Of a DNA stretch of 64,000 nt, positions 26,956-35,831 are shown piece by piece. This DNA is from Pseudomonas putida (GTDB taxonomy: Bacteria > Pseudomonadota > Gammaproteobacteria > Pseudomonadales > Pseudomonadaceae): positions 62,001 to 126,000 of the forward strand of contig NZ_JANHLE010000003.1 of assembly GCF_028682475.1 (NCBI RefSeq), written 5' to 3'. The translations under genes were made by a program, and so were the position numbers. Position 1 is the first letter of the stretch. Each line of letters starts with the position of its first letter. The notes beneath the pieces are model-generated. The model worked only from the letters and a program-made list of their open reading frames with translations. It did no database searches and was not told the DNA's origin.

Positions 26956-27225
26956 CCCATCCACGTACTGGACGCTGATCCTGGCGATCACCCTTTATCC
27001 TTTGAACCAGCGCCTGGGTGGCTGGCTCGGCAACCGCCCCGGCTGGTCAGCGGTGCTGTGGGTGATGGTCGGCCTGGCCTGCCTGATCGGCCCTTGAGCC
27101 TGCTCGGCACTTCGGTGGCCGGTGATCATGGCCAAAAGTGAATCGGCCCGGTGTTGCTGGCGGTCGGTTACGCGTTGTTCATGACCTGGGTTGCCCAGCC
27201 GCTGGCTGAGGACAACGAGCGTTGA
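26953..27225 (+). pseudogene. Decayed AI-2E family (PerM-like) transporter
   Basis: Directly after pqiC the plus strand reads NPSTYWTLILAITLYPLNQR LGGWLGNRPGWSAVLWVMVG, matching the N-terminal part of AI-2E exporter-family proteins. A one-base loss near 27095 shifts the frame, which then continues LSLLGTSVAGDHG. After a stop the C-terminal end reappears as IGPVLLAVGYALFMTWVAQP and stops at 27223-27225. About 250 residues of the family's normal core are missing. This is a deleted, frameshifted remnant with no start codon of its own. Confidence 0.65.
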
Positions 27226-27293
27226 TCGCGGGGCAAGCCCGCTCCCACAGACAGTGGTTCACACTGTCTGTGGGAGCGGGCTTGACCCGCGAT
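27225..27293. repeat. Paired REP element (REP/BIME) 1
   Basis: Two inverted copies of the Pseudomonas REP core form an almost perfect stem of about 32 bp with a 5-base loop; the inner part (CACAGACAGTG and its complement) is also paired. It begins at the last base of the AI-2E remnant's stop codon and sits between convergent genes, where it may also end transcription. Confidence 0.85.
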
Positions 27294-27308
27294 GTTTCAC
27301 CGCCTACA

Positions 27309-28268
27309 TCAATGGAACGGGAAGATGTAGTTCATCCATGCGGCCATGCGCAGGAGAATCTTGCGCATCATGCCGATGTGTTCGAAGTGCTTGCTATAGA
27401 TTGCCGCCTGCCCGTAGGCCCCACCCGGCACTTGCGCATCGTACTGGGCGTACTCAGGGTCGGTGATTTCGATGATCACCGGAATCCGCCCGGCCGGCGG
27501 TGATCCGGTGTAGCCGATCAAGGTACCCGATGGCTGTACCTGACCTTCGGCAATCACCGTAATCACGCTCTTCACCCTGCCCTTGAACACCTTGCCGGGA
27601 ATACCGTCAAAGGCGACCTCGGCCTCATCACCGGCCACCAGGCGCAGCAAGCTGTTCTGGCGCATCCAGGCGGCGAAGTAATGACCTTCCTCGGGAATGA
27701 ACACCATCGACGGCCGCAGCGGCAGCCGGCTGGCCATCATCCCGGCGCGTAGCGAGACATGGGTGACGAAGCCTTTGCTGGGGGCTCGCACTACAGTGTT
27801 GTCCAGTTCGAACTGGGCGTTGTCGATCTGCGCCTGCAGATCGTCCACCCGGGCAATCGCGGTTTCCTGCTCGCGGCGCGTTCCGAAATTGCGCTTGATC
27901 AACTCGTTGATCCGGAACAGGTCACCTTTTGCCGCCAGATGCTGGGCCTTGAGCGATTGCAGCTTGTACTGAAAAGGTGCCGGGTCGATGCGGAACAGGA
28001 TATCGCCAGCCTTCAACGACTCGTTGCCTTTCACCGGCACGTCGATCACCTTACCGGTGACCACCGGAATCACCGGCACCGAGACGAAATAGGTACGCGC
28101 CACCTCTGAATAAGGGTGGTTGTAGTTCATGGTGAAGATCAACGCACCGATCAATACCACCCCACCCAGTACAGCGGTGGGGACAGTCCATTTGTTCAGC
28201 GGGATGCGAAACAGCTTGAAGATGGCAATACAGATGGCGGCGTAGGTCAGGATCAGTAACAGGTCCAT
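27309..28268 (-). CDS. HlyD-family membrane-fusion protein, YibH type
   Basis: A 319-residue secretion adaptor. It has N-terminal hydrophobic segments (LLLILTYAAICIAIFKLF and a second around residues 30-48), a biotinyl-lipoyl half (VIPVVTGKVIDVPVKGNESL), a coiled hairpin and the second lipoyl half (RAPSKGFVTHVSLRAGMM). The family serves as periplasmic adaptor in tripartite efflux, but no pump or outer-membrane channel gene is adjacent. It is 3 bp downstream of the DUF3302 gene, the same pair as yibH-yibI in enteric bacteria. Substrate unknown. Confidence 0.85.
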   Translation of the reverse strand: MDLLLILTYAAICIAIFKLFRIPLNKWTVPTAVLGGVVLIGALIFTMNYNHPYSEVARTYFVSVPVIPVVTGKVIDVPVKGNESLKAGDILFRIDPAPFQYKLQSLKAQHLAAKGDLFRINELIKRNFGTRREQETAIARVDDLQAQIDNAQFELDNTVVRAPSKGFVTHVSLRAGMMASRLPLRPSMVFIPEEGHYFAAWMRQNSLLRLVAGDEAEVAFDGIPGKVFKGRVKSVITVIAEGQVQPSGTLIGYTGSPPAGRIPVIIEITDPEYAQYDAQVPGGAYGQAAIYSKHFEHIGMMRKILLRMAAWMNYIFPFH

Positions 28269-28271
28269 AGA

Positions 28272-28634
28272 TTAAACTCCCCCGCCGGAACCCGGTCGCG
28301 CAGCGCCCGCTTTAGCCCGGTCTTCCTCCAGATGGGCCACCCGTTGCTGCAACTCGAACACCTGGCGCTCGAGATCGCCTATGGCGCTCTTGTCGCCCAC
28401 TCCGCCGATACCCCAACCGCGATCCTCGCGGTAGAGCATCGCCCAGATCCACAGGAACGGCCACAGCGCGTGCAGGGTGAACAGGCTGACCCAGCCGGTG
28501 GCATGGATCGCGTCCTGATGCGGGTGATTGCGATGAACCGCGATTTCATAGGGGATGTCGTGAAGGACGATGATGCCGTAGAACAGCACCAGCCCGGCAA
28601 AGATCAACACGCCTAGTGCAAAGTAATCAAGCAT
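28272..28634 (-). CDS. DUF3302 family inner-membrane protein, YibI type
   Basis: The start was set at MLDYFALGVLIF (ATG complementary to 28632-28634), as the upstream extension is not protein-like. The 120-residue product has two membrane helices (residues 4-24 and 46-68) separated by LHDIPYEIAVHRNHPHQDAI, then a short coiled coil (LERQVFELQQRVAHLEEDRA) and a glycine-rich tail. It is cotranscribed with the HlyD-type adaptor. Function is unknown; association with the adaptor is inferred from conserved pairing. Confidence 0.82.
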   Translation of the reverse strand: MLDYFALGVLIFAGLVLFYGIIVLHDIPYEIAVHRNHPHQDAIHATGWVSLFTLHALWPFLWIWAMLYREDRGWGIGGVGDKSAIGDLERQVFELQQRVAHLEEDRAKAGAARPGSGGGV

Positions 28635-28677
28635 GGCTGCTCCAGTAAGCGAGATAGCGAGATGGGGTAATTGAAGT

Positions 28678-29604
28678 CTAATCAAACATAGCTTTTTCAC
28701 TGCGAATTTCATCAGCGCCAGCACCCGGGCTACTGCGGCGCGATTCAAGCAGCGTGACGAAACTCGACAGGCTCTGGGACACCGTGCCGCGGCGCCAGAC
28801 CAGCCAGGTATTGAGGTAGCGGAAGTCTTCGGACAACGGCCAGACACTGACCGTGGCGCAACCGGGCATGCTCTGCAGCATGCTGCGCGGCATCAACGCC
28901 AGGCCGGCGCCGGCGCTGACGCAGGCGAGCATGCCGTGATAGGACTCGATCTCGAAGATCTTCCCCGGCACCGCGCCATCGGTATTGAACCAACGCTCAA
29001 AGTGATGCCGGTAAGAGCAGTTGGAGCGGAAGGCATAGATATTCTCGCCGTTGACATCCAGGGCGCGGTGGATCGGCCCATGGTTGAGCGGCGCGATCAG
29101 CACCATCTCTTCCTCGAACACCGGTACCCCGTCCAGCGCCGGATGCAGCACCGGGCCGTCGACAAACGCCGCGACCAGGCGCCCGGACAACACGCCGTCG
29201 ATCATCGCCCCGGACGGGCCGGTGGAAAGATCCAGCTCAACCTTGCTGTATTGCTGGTTATAGGCCGCCAGCAACGCCGGAATACGCACGGCTGCCGTGC
29301 TTTCCAGCGATCCCAGGGAAAACGGCCCGCGCGGCTCCTCACCGGCCACGGTCAAGCGAGCTTCTTCGACCAGCCCCAGAATACGCCAGGTGTAGTCGAG
29401 GAAGGTCCAGCCCGCGGGCGACAGACGCAGGCGGCTCTTCTCGCGGATGAACAGCTCGACGCCGAGATCGGCTTCCAGCTGCTTGATCCGCGTCGTCAGG
29501 TTCGAAGGCACGCGGTGCATGTGCTGAGCGGCAACGCTGATGCTGCCGTGCTCAGCCACCGCCCTGAATATTTCCAGCTGAACCAGGTCCAAGCCATTCT
29601 CCAA
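28678..29604 (-). CDS. LysR-family regulator, PtrR-like
   Basis: A 308-residue LysR regulator: winged HTH at residues 5-65 ([35 protein letters not shown]), then the inducer-binding domain. It is transcribed divergently from the succinate-semialdehyde dehydrogenase gene with 92 bp between starts. The same regulator/dehydrogenase arrangement is known for E. coli PtrR and Sad. It most likely controls that gene in response to putrescine or GABA breakdown (inference). It ends close to the separate yibH-type operon. Confidence 0.83.
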   Translation of the reverse strand: MENGLDLVQLEIFRAVAEHGSISVAAQHMHRVPSNLTTRIKQLEADLGVELFIREKSRLRLSPAGWTFLDYTWRILGLVEEARLTVAGEEPRGPFSLGSLESTAAVRIPALLAAYNQQYSKVELDLSTGPSGAMIDGVLSGRLVAAFVDGPVLHPALDGVPVFEEEMVLIAPLNHGPIHRALDVNGENIYAFRSNCSYRHHFERWFNTDGAVPGKIFEIESYHGMLACVSAGAGLALMPRSMLQSMPGCATVSVWPLSEDFRYLNTWLVWRRGTVSQSLSSFVTLLESRRSSPGAGADEIRSEKAMFD

Positions 29605-29696
29605 ACATGAATGAAAGGCTCATTATTATTCAGTTTTCAAAACATGAATAGCCCTCTACGCTGGCGTCGTTCCCTAATTTTTTGCAGGACAGTGCC

Positions 29697-31091
29697 ATGA
29701 CCGCGTTCTCCAGCCATACCCATGCCGTGTCGATCAACCCCGCCAACGGCGAAGCCATCGGGCACTACCCTTACCAGTCCGAGGCTGACCTCGATGCAGC
29801 GCTGACGCGAGCTGCAGGCGGTTTCGCGCACTGGCGGCGTACCCCCGTGGCCGAGCGCGCCGGGCTGATCCTCGGCCTGGCCAGCGCCATCCGTGACAAC
29901 GCTGCAGCCATGGCGCAGATGATCACCGTGGAAATGGGCAAACCCCTGGCCCAGGCCCGTGGCGAGGTGGAGAAATGCGCACAGCTGTGCGAGTGGTACG
30001 CGGCCCAGGGTCCGGGCATGCTCAGCGCCGAATCGACACTGGTGGAAAACGGCAAGGCGCGCATCGAATACCGGCCACTGGGGCCGATCCTGGCGGTAAT
30101 GCCGTGGAACTTCCCGGTCTGGCAGGTACTGCGCGGCGCCGTACCGGCACTGATCGCCGGCAACACCTATGTGCTCAAGCACGCGCCGAATGTGATGGGC
30201 AGCGCCTACCTGCTGCTCGAGGTGATCAAGCAGGCCGGTTTGCCTGAGGGTGTGTTCGAAGTGATCAACGTCACCCCCGACGGTGTTTCCCAGGCCATCA
30301 AGGACCCGCGCATCGCCGCCGTGACCCTGACCGGCAGCGTGCGTGCCGGCATGGCCATCGGTGCCCAGGCCGGTGCCGCGCTGAAAAAATGCGTGCTGGA
30401 ACTGGGTGGCTCCGATCCGTTCATCGTCCTCAACGATGCCAACCTCGACGAAGCGGTCCGGGCTGCGGTCATTGGCCGTTACGCCAATACCGGCCAGGTC
30501 TGCGCGGCGGCCAAGCGTCTGATCGTCGAGCAAGGCGTGGTGGAGGCCTTTACCGAGAAGTTCGTCGAAGCCACCCGTCAGCTGGTCATGGGCGATCCGC
30601 TGTCGGAGCAGACTTACCTCGGCCCGATGGCCCGCTTCGACCTGCGCGACGAGCTCGATGAACAGGTCCAGGCCACCCTGGCCGAAGGTGCGACCCTGCT
30701 GCTGGGTGGCCACAAGGTCGATGGTGTGGGCAACTTCTACGCGCCGACCGTGCTGGCCGATGTCACCGACCAGATGACCTCGTTCCGCCAGGAGCTGTTC
30801 GGCCCGGTGGCCTCGATCATCACCGCCCGCGACGCCCGCCATGCCCTGGAACTGGCCAACGACAGCGAATTCGGCCTGGCGTCGACGATCTACACCCAGG
30901 ACCTGGAACTGGCCGCGCAGCTCACCGAGGAACTGGACACCGGCGGCGTGTTCATCAACGGCTACTGCGCCAGCGACCCGCGTGTCACCTTCGGCGGGGT
31001 CAAGAAGAGTGGTTTCGGCCGCGAGCTTTCGCACTTTGGCGTGCGTGAGTTCTGCAACGCCCAGACCGTCTGGCTGGACCGCCGCGGCTGA
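29697..31091 (+). CDS. sad: NAD+-dependent succinate-semialdehyde dehydrogenase
   Basis: A 464-residue aldehyde dehydrogenase; the ATG at 29697 follows GCAGGA. It follows E. coli Sad (YneI) closely: INPANGEAIG, MPWNFPVWQVLRGAVPALIA, LKHAPNVMG, LTGSVRAG, then general base E235 in LELGGSDPF and nucleophile C269 in NTGQVCAAAKR, ending FGGVKKSGFGRELSHFG. It oxidises succinate semialdehyde to succinate, the last step of GABA and putrescine degradation. This would receive GABA formed by the arginine and polyamine genes further along. It is divergent from its probable LysR regulator. Confidence 0.9.
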   Translation: MTAFSSHTHAVSINPANGEAIGHYPYQSEADLDAALTRAAGGFAHWRRTPVAERAGLILGLASAIRDNAAAMAQMITVEMGKPLAQARGEVEKCAQLCEWYAAQGPGMLSAESTLVENGKARIEYRPLGPILAVMPWNFPVWQVLRGAVPALIAGNTYVLKHAPNVMGSAYLLLEVIKQAGLPEGVFEVINVTPDGVSQAIKDPRIAAVTLTGSVRAGMAIGAQAGAALKKCVLELGGSDPFIVLNDANLDEAVRAAVIGRYANTGQVCAAAKRLIVEQGVVEAFTEKFVEATRQLVMGDPLSEQTYLGPMARFDLRDELDEQVQATLAEGATLLLGGHKVDGVGNFYAPTVLADVTDQMTSFRQELFGPVASIITARDARHALELANDSEFGLASTIYTQDLELAAQLTEELDTGGVFINGYCASDPRVTFGGVKKSGFGRELSHFGVREFCNAQTVWLDRRG

Positions 31092-31196
31092 GTGACCGGC
31101 GGTCGGGTCGCGTGGTTGCTGGCTGCCGGAGCGTTGCAGGCAATGGGCTAAACTCTAGCTCGGGGGCTGGCAATGCAACGCGACCGGAGGTGCACC

Positions 31197-32093
31197 ATGA
31201 GCCAGTACCAACGCCTGTTCCTGATGGTCGGCGACGACATGCGCCACACCCCGGCGCTGGAGCGCGCCGCTGCCCTGGCCCACGCCAGCGGTGCCACCCT
31301 GCATATCTGCACCTTGGTCGAGGAACTCGACACCCTCGGCCTGATCAGCGGCGATGAGCACCGCAACCAGACCCGCGTCGAGAACAGCCGCCAGTGGCTC
31401 GCCGATGAGGCCACCCTGCTGCATGAAAATGGCATCCGGATCAGCACTGATGTGGTCCTTACCCGGGATCTGCTCAGCGCGACCCTGGACCAGGTGGCGG
31501 AGATCGAACCGGATCTGCTGATCAAGGATGTGCAGCACGAGCCCGCCTACAAGCGCCTGTTATTCACCCCGCTGGACTGGCAACTGCTGCGCGAGTGCCC
31601 GTGCCCGGTGCACCTGGTCTCGGCCGTGCACTGCCCGCTGCCACGCATTGTGGTGGCCGCCGTCGACCCGACCCACCCCGAACATCCGCACAACGACCTC
31701 AACGAAACCGTGATCGAGGCCGCTGCCAGCCTCGCCCGCCAGTGCAACGCCGAGCTGCACCTGTTGCACGTGTGTGACAACGCCCAGACCCACATCGCCG
31801 ACTTCGGCGCCGGCACCGTGACCATGCCCGGTTTCGGCAGCGATGTGCGCAAGTCGATTCACAAAGCCTTCGAACACCTGGCCAAGCTGCATGACGTACC
31901 CGCGGAACGTCAGCACTTCCTCTCGGCCCCGATTACCCGCAGCATCGCCGACTTCGTCGCCCACAACCGTACCGATGTGCTGGTAATGGGCAATCATCCG
32001 CGCAAACTGCTGGAGCGCCTGACCGGCAGTACCACCGAGCATGTCATCGATCACAACCTGTGCAATGTCCTGGCAGTCAAGGCGCTGGCCTGA
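31197..32093 (+). CDS. Universal stress protein with two Usp domains
   Basis: A 298-residue cytoplasmic protein with two tandem Usp domains (about 4-150 and 155-298), as in UspE. CCGGAGGTG precedes the ATG at 31197. The second domain ends with VLVMGNHPRKLLERLTGSTT and LCNVLAVKALA, near the nucleotide-binding G-x9-GS/T pattern. Such proteins support survival under stress and low oxygen. It stands alone between the sad gene and a convergent dioxygenase gene 3 bp away. Confidence 0.87.
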   Translation: MSQYQRLFLMVGDDMRHTPALERAAALAHASGATLHICTLVEELDTLGLISGDEHRNQTRVENSRQWLADEATLLHENGIRISTDVVLTRDLLSATLDQVAEIEPDLLIKDVQHEPAYKRLLFTPLDWQLLRECPCPVHLVSAVHCPLPRIVVAAVDPTHPEHPHNDLNETVIEAAASLARQCNAELHLLHVCDNAQTHIADFGAGTVTMPGFGSDVRKSIHKAFEHLAKLHDVPAERQHFLSAPITRSIADFVAHNRTDVLVMGNHPRKLLERLTGSTTEHVIDHNLCNVLAVKALA

Positions 32094-32096
32094 GGG

Positions 32097-32855
32097 TCAG
32101 TCGTATTCGGCTTCGGCATGCTCGCCGAGCAGGCGGCGCTGGCGTGGCGTCGCAGCAGCGAGCACTACGGGGTTGAACTGCCAGTGCAGGTACGGTGAGA
32201 ACTTCTGCGCAACCATGCGCCGGCCATAGTGCACCTGCAACATCGAGCGGGTGCGATCAGCGCTGCGGTTGTCGCTGCCGCCATGCCAGAGTTCGCTGCG
32301 AAACATCAGCGCATCGCCGGCCCGGCAGAGAATGCTCTGCGCTGACTGTCCCTGCCACTGCTGCTCGCCCGGCGCCGGCTTGCGCCCTGCCCTGTGGCTG
32401 CCCGGCAGCACCTGCGTAGGGCACAGCTCGGCGTCGATATCGTCCAGGTAGAACTGCACAGTACAGATCTGCATCGGCAGCTCGAAGTCGGGGTCGGCCA
32501 GCAGTGCCGGGGGCAACTCCATCACCAGATAATCCAGGTGCAACGGCATCCCCTGATAGCCGGGATGGCTGCGCCAGGCGGTCTGGCCGATGATGTGGCA
32601 ATCCTCGCCCAGCGCCGCCTCAGCCAGGTCGATGACCCCTGGCAGGTCCAGATAGACCAGCCACAACGGGTCGCGGTTGAACACGCATTTGTAGTGCTGC
32701 AGCAGGCCGTTGTAGTCCCAGTCCCGGGGCACAAGGCTGCTGATCGCCGCTTGCAACTCGGCGACCTGCGAGGGCGCCAGTACCCCGGGCAACAACAGGA
32801 AGCCGTCACGCTGCAGTGCACTCAGGCCCAGGTTCACCAGGGGTTGATCGTCCAT
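32097..32855 (-). CDS. Phytanoyl-CoA dioxygenase (PhyH) family protein
   Basis: A 252-residue Fe(II)/2-oxoglutarate dioxygenase. The metal-binding HxD is in PLHLDYLVM (about residues 106-114), and the distal histidine in SELWHGGSDN (about 199-208), followed by an arginine-rich stretch that would hold 2-oxoglutarate. The family hydroxylates many small molecules; true phytanoyl-CoA activity cannot be assumed. It follows the small periplasmic protein gene after 9 bp. No clear link to the branched-acid cluster at the start of the window. Confidence 0.8.
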   Translation of the reverse strand: MDDQPLVNLGLSALQRDGFLLLPGVLAPSQVAELQAAISSLVPRDWDYNGLLQHYKCVFNRDPLWLVYLDLPGVIDLAEAALGEDCHIIGQTAWRSHPGYQGMPLHLDYLVMELPPALLADPDFELPMQICTVQFYLDDIDAELCPTQVLPGSHRAGRKPAPGEQQWQGQSAQSILCRAGDALMFRSELWHGGSDNRSADRTRSMLQVHYGRRMVAQKFSPYLHWQFNPVVLAAATPRQRRLLGEHAEAEYD

Positions 32856-32864
32856 GCCAGGCCC

Positions 32865-33320
32865 TTACTCAGGCCAGTGCAGGTTGACCTTGACCGGGGC
32901 GGTGCCGTCGATCAGCACCTGCTGGCGCAACTGTTGGCCATTGATGCTGGCAACCACCTGGTAATGACCGGCCGGGACCTTGGCGTAGAGCATCGGCCCG
33001 ATGTCCTGCAGGGTCAGCACCGGCTGGCCGCCGGCGGACTCGATACGCAGCTCGGCACCGCTCTGGTATTTGTTGTCCGGCCCGGACGACAAGGTGATCT
33101 GCAGGTTGTAGCCACGGGTCTGTTGCAGCGCGCGGGACTCATCGAGGCCAATGCCGCCTTCCAGGTAGCTGATGCCGTTTTGCTCCCCGGGCTGCAAGTG
33201 CACCGCAGACCTATCGATGGGCTCTTCAACAGGCGGTTGAGCAACGCTTACCGGTGCCGCACAAGACAAGGCCAACGCCAGGGCGAGGCCATTCAGAAAG
33301 CTGTTCTGGTTACGGTTCAT
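32865..33320 (-). CDS. Small exported protein, carboxypeptidase-regulatory-like fold possible
   Basis: A 151-residue protein with a signal peptide (cleavage near VSVAQ, about residue 27). The C-terminal 80 residues are a beta-rich pattern (YQSGAELRIESAGGQPVLTL, AGHYQVVASINGQQLRQQVL) resembling small beta-sandwich domains of periplasmic proteins. I do not recognise a named family. It probably forms a two-gene unit with the PhyH-type dioxygenase 9 bp downstream. Confidence 0.7.
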   Translation of the reverse strand: MNRNQNSFLNGLALALALSCAAPVSVAQPPVEEPIDRSAVHLQPGEQNGISYLEGGIGLDESRALQQTRGYNLQITLSSGPDNKYQSGAELRIESAGGQPVLTLQDIGPMLYAKVPAGHYQVVASINGQQLRQQVLIDGTAPVKVNLHWPE

Positions 33321-33399
33321 GGCGAGACCTCCAAACAGTATCTGGCCCCCCTATTATCCCGTGCAATGCGGCGTCATGGCCCTGTGCCTGACGCGCGGC

Positions 33400-34221
33400 T
33401 CAGCCCTGGCGCAACCAGTCGATAAAACGCGCGAACAGCTCCGATTGAGAGTTGATCTGCAGCTTCTGGTAGAGGTTCTTGCGGTGCATACGCACGGTTT
33501 CCGGGGAGATACCCAGTTCACTGGCCGTGGACTTGGCCGAATGACCGCGCAGGATCATGTGCGCCACTTCGCGCTCGCGGTCGGTCAACACCTGGCAGCC
33601 AAAGCTGTCGAACGCTGCCTGGATACTGCTATGGCCGGTGGTGTTGGCGGTTTGCCTGAGCCCATGACGGGCGAAGCGTGCCAGCAGCTCGCGGACCATC
33701 GGCTCGACGGCGCGCAACAGATTGACCTGCTCGCCACTCAGGCGCGATCCGCTGCAACCCTGGAACAGGCTCAGGGAAATCTTCCGCGCATCACCGATAT
33801 CGGCGATGAAATAGCTGTCTTCACTGCAGCCGGTGCCCAGGTAATAGGTCTTGTAATAATCACTGTCGAAGAAGTGGTCCGGGGCGATGTCTTCGAGATG
33901 GTAGAAGCCCTCGGCCAGACCGCTCTCCACTGCCAGACAAAACGGATCGAGCAGGTAGCCCGCCGCGAAGTAACGATTGAGGATGGCATCGCGGTGCTGC
34001 TCGGGGATGCCCTGCTGGTACAGCAACTGCGGCGCCCGGCCCTGGCACTCGAGGCTGATCATCATCGACTCGACAGAGACCAGCTGGCTGATGGCCGCGG
34101 CCAGGTGCGTCAGGGCATCCGCCGTTTCGCTGTAGGCGAAAGCGTTTTGCAGCGCTGCGTGCCATTGCTGCAGGGCGCCGAATGAAAGACAGACTGGGGT
34201 TTCTGGGGATGCGTGGCTCAT
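33400..34221 (-). CDS. LuxR-family transcriptional regulator
   Basis: The start is MSHASPETPVCL (ATG complementary to 34219-34221); the longer frame runs into REP DNA and was rejected. The 273-residue product has a C-terminal LuxR HTH (LTDREREVAHMILRGHSAKS, LGISPETVRMHRKNLYQKLQ) and an N-terminal sensing part (residues 1-200) without a recognisable receiver. No LuxI gene is nearby. It may control the aminotransferase/PotF pair on the same strand upstream, from which it is separated by a REP pair (inference). Confidence 0.85.
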   Translation of the reverse strand: MSHASPETPVCLSFGALQQWHAALQNAFAYSETADALTHLAAAISQLVSVESMMISLECQGRAPQLLYQQGIPEQHRDAILNRYFAAGYLLDPFCLAVESGLAEGFYHLEDIAPDHFFDSDYYKTYYLGTGCSEDSYFIADIGDARKISLSLFQGCSGSRLSGEQVNLLRAVEPMVRELLARFARHGLRQTANTTGHSSIQAAFDSFGCQVLTDREREVAHMILRGHSAKSTASELGISPETVRMHRKNLYQKLQINSQSELFARFIDWLRQG

Positions 34222-34276
34222 GCTCCGCAGTCTAACGGCTGGCGCATGAGCCTGCACCTGTGGTGCGGCTCCGTTG

Positions 34277-34346
34277 GTGGGAGCGGGCTTGCCCCGCGAT
34301 GCGATGTGACTGTCAGCCCGCAATCGCGGGGCAAGCCCGCTCCCAC
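34277..34346. repeat. Paired REP element 2
   Basis: Two inverted 24-bp REP copies (GTGGGAGCGGGCTTGCCCCG... and its complement) with a 22-bp spacer, between the LuxR gene and the end of the aminotransferase gene. Confidence 0.85.
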
Positions 34347-34379
34347 AGCAAGCCCGCGCCCCACCACAGCAGCCCACTC

Positions 34380-35798
34380 TCATGTACCGCTGTACAAGCC
34401 TTCGCGACGCAGTTCAGCGGCCGTCTCGAGAATGCACTGGCGCAGCACCTCGACAATCTCGTCCACCTGCGCATGGGTAATGATCAACGGCGGCGACATC
34501 ACGTTCAGGTGCATGATCGGCCGCACCAGCAAGCCCTTGTCCTGGGCACGACGGTGGATGCGCTCACCGATGTTCACCGCATCGGCGAACAGTGCCTTGC
34601 TGCGCTTGTCGGCGACGAACTCGACGCAGGCCATCAGTTTCATGCAACGCACATCGCCCACCAGCGGCAGCTCACGCAGGCTTTGCAGGCGCTGCTCCAG
34701 GTAACCGCCGACATCCTTGACGTGGGCCAGCAGGTTCTCCCGCTCGATGATCTCAATGTTTTTCAGCGCCGCCGTGCAGCACACCGGGTGGCCACTGTAG
34801 GTAAAGCCATGGGTAAAGCAGCGGCCCTTGCCCGGTTCGGCGATAACCTTCCAGATCCGCTCGGAGAAAATGCACGCGCCCAGTGGCAGGTAGGCCGAGG
34901 TCAGGCCTTTTGCGGTGGTGATGATATCCGGCTGCACCCCGAACAGTTCTTCGCTGGCGAAGAAGGTGCCGAGACGGCCGAAGGAGGTCACCACCTCATC
35001 GGCGACAAACAGGATGTCGTAGGTCTGGCAGACCTGCCACATGCGCAGGAAGTAATCCTTGGGCGGGATGATCACCCCGCCGGAGCCCATGATTGGCTCG
35101 GCGAAGAACGCCGCGACATTGTCGGCGCCCAGCGAGAGGATCTTGTCTTCGAACTCGGCCACCAGGAAATCGAGGAACTCGGCCTCGTCCATGTCATCCG
35201 GCGCCCGGTACGGGTTGGGGTTGGAGACGTGGTGGATGAGATCGTGGGCGTAATCGAACTCCGGCACACGGTCGGCGGCCTTGTTGCCGATCGACATGGT
35301 CAGGGTGGTGGAGCCGTGATAGGCGTTGTAACGGGCGATGATGTGCTTCTTGTGCGGCTTGGCGCGGCAGTTCTGGTAGTACTGGATCAGGCGGTAGGCG
35401 GTATCGACCGCCGTCGAGCCGCCGGTGGTGAGGAACACATGATCAAGGTCACCCGGCGCCAGCTGGGCGAGCTTTTCGCACAGTTCGATGGCCACGGTGT
35501 TGGCCATGTCCGAAAACGGATTGGAATAGGCCAGCTTGCGCACCTGGTCGGCAATGGCCAGGGCCATTTCCTCGCGCCCCAGGCCAATGTTGGTGCACCA
35601 CATGCCGCCCACTGCATCGAGGAAGCGGTTGCCCGCGGTGTCACGGATATAGGCGCCCTCCCCGGCAACAATGTTCAGCGCGCCCTGTACGCGGTGCTCG
35701 TCGAACATGTGGTAGCCGTGCATATAGTGGGCCTTGTCGGCCTCCACCAGCGGATCATGGATAACAGCGGTTGCGACAGCGTTGTTTGATGTAGCCAT
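34380..35798 (-). CDS. Class III PLP aminotransferase, polyamine/omega-amine type
   Basis: Starting at MATSNNAV the protein has 472 residues, the usual size for omega-amine:pyruvate aminotransferases. Family motifs are AVGGMWCTNIGLGREEMA, TTGGSTAVDTAYR, YHGSTTLTMSIG, FVADEVVTSFGRLG and the PLP lysine in TTAKGLTSAYLPLGA. Relatives such as SpuC transfer the amino group of putrescine or other diamines to pyruvate. The gene 33 bp downstream of a PotF-like binding-protein gene supports polyamine use. The exact amine is unknown. Confidence 0.86.
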   Translation of the reverse strand: MATSNNAVATAVIHDPLVEADKAHYMHGYHMFDEHRVQGALNIVAGEGAYIRDTAGNRFLDAVGGMWCTNIGLGREEMALAIADQVRKLAYSNPFSDMANTVAIELCEKLAQLAPGDLDHVFLTTGGSTAVDTAYRLIQYYQNCRAKPHKKHIIARYNAYHGSTTLTMSIGNKAADRVPEFDYAHDLIHHVSNPNPYRAPDDMDEAEFLDFLVAEFEDKILSLGADNVAAFFAEPIMGSGGVIIPPKDYFLRMWQVCQTYDILFVADEVVTSFGRLGTFFASEELFGVQPDIITTAKGLTSAYLPLGACIFSERIWKVIAEPGKGRCFTHGFTYSGHPVCCTAALKNIEIIERENLLAHVKDVGGYLEQRLQSLRELPLVGDVRCMKLMACVEFVADKRSKALFADAVNIGERIHRRAQDKGLLVRPIMHLNVMSPPLIITHAQVDEIVEVLRQCILETAAELRREGLYSGT

Positions 35799-35831
35799 GG
35801 TCTGTTCCTTGGCAATGGAAATGGGGGGCAT

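Noticed and set aside
32097..32855. PhyH-type dioxygenase as part of the branched-acid pathway
   Set aside because: It lies 12 kb away with unrelated neighbours and lacks the cluster operator; the family name alone does not show activity on phytanoyl-CoA.
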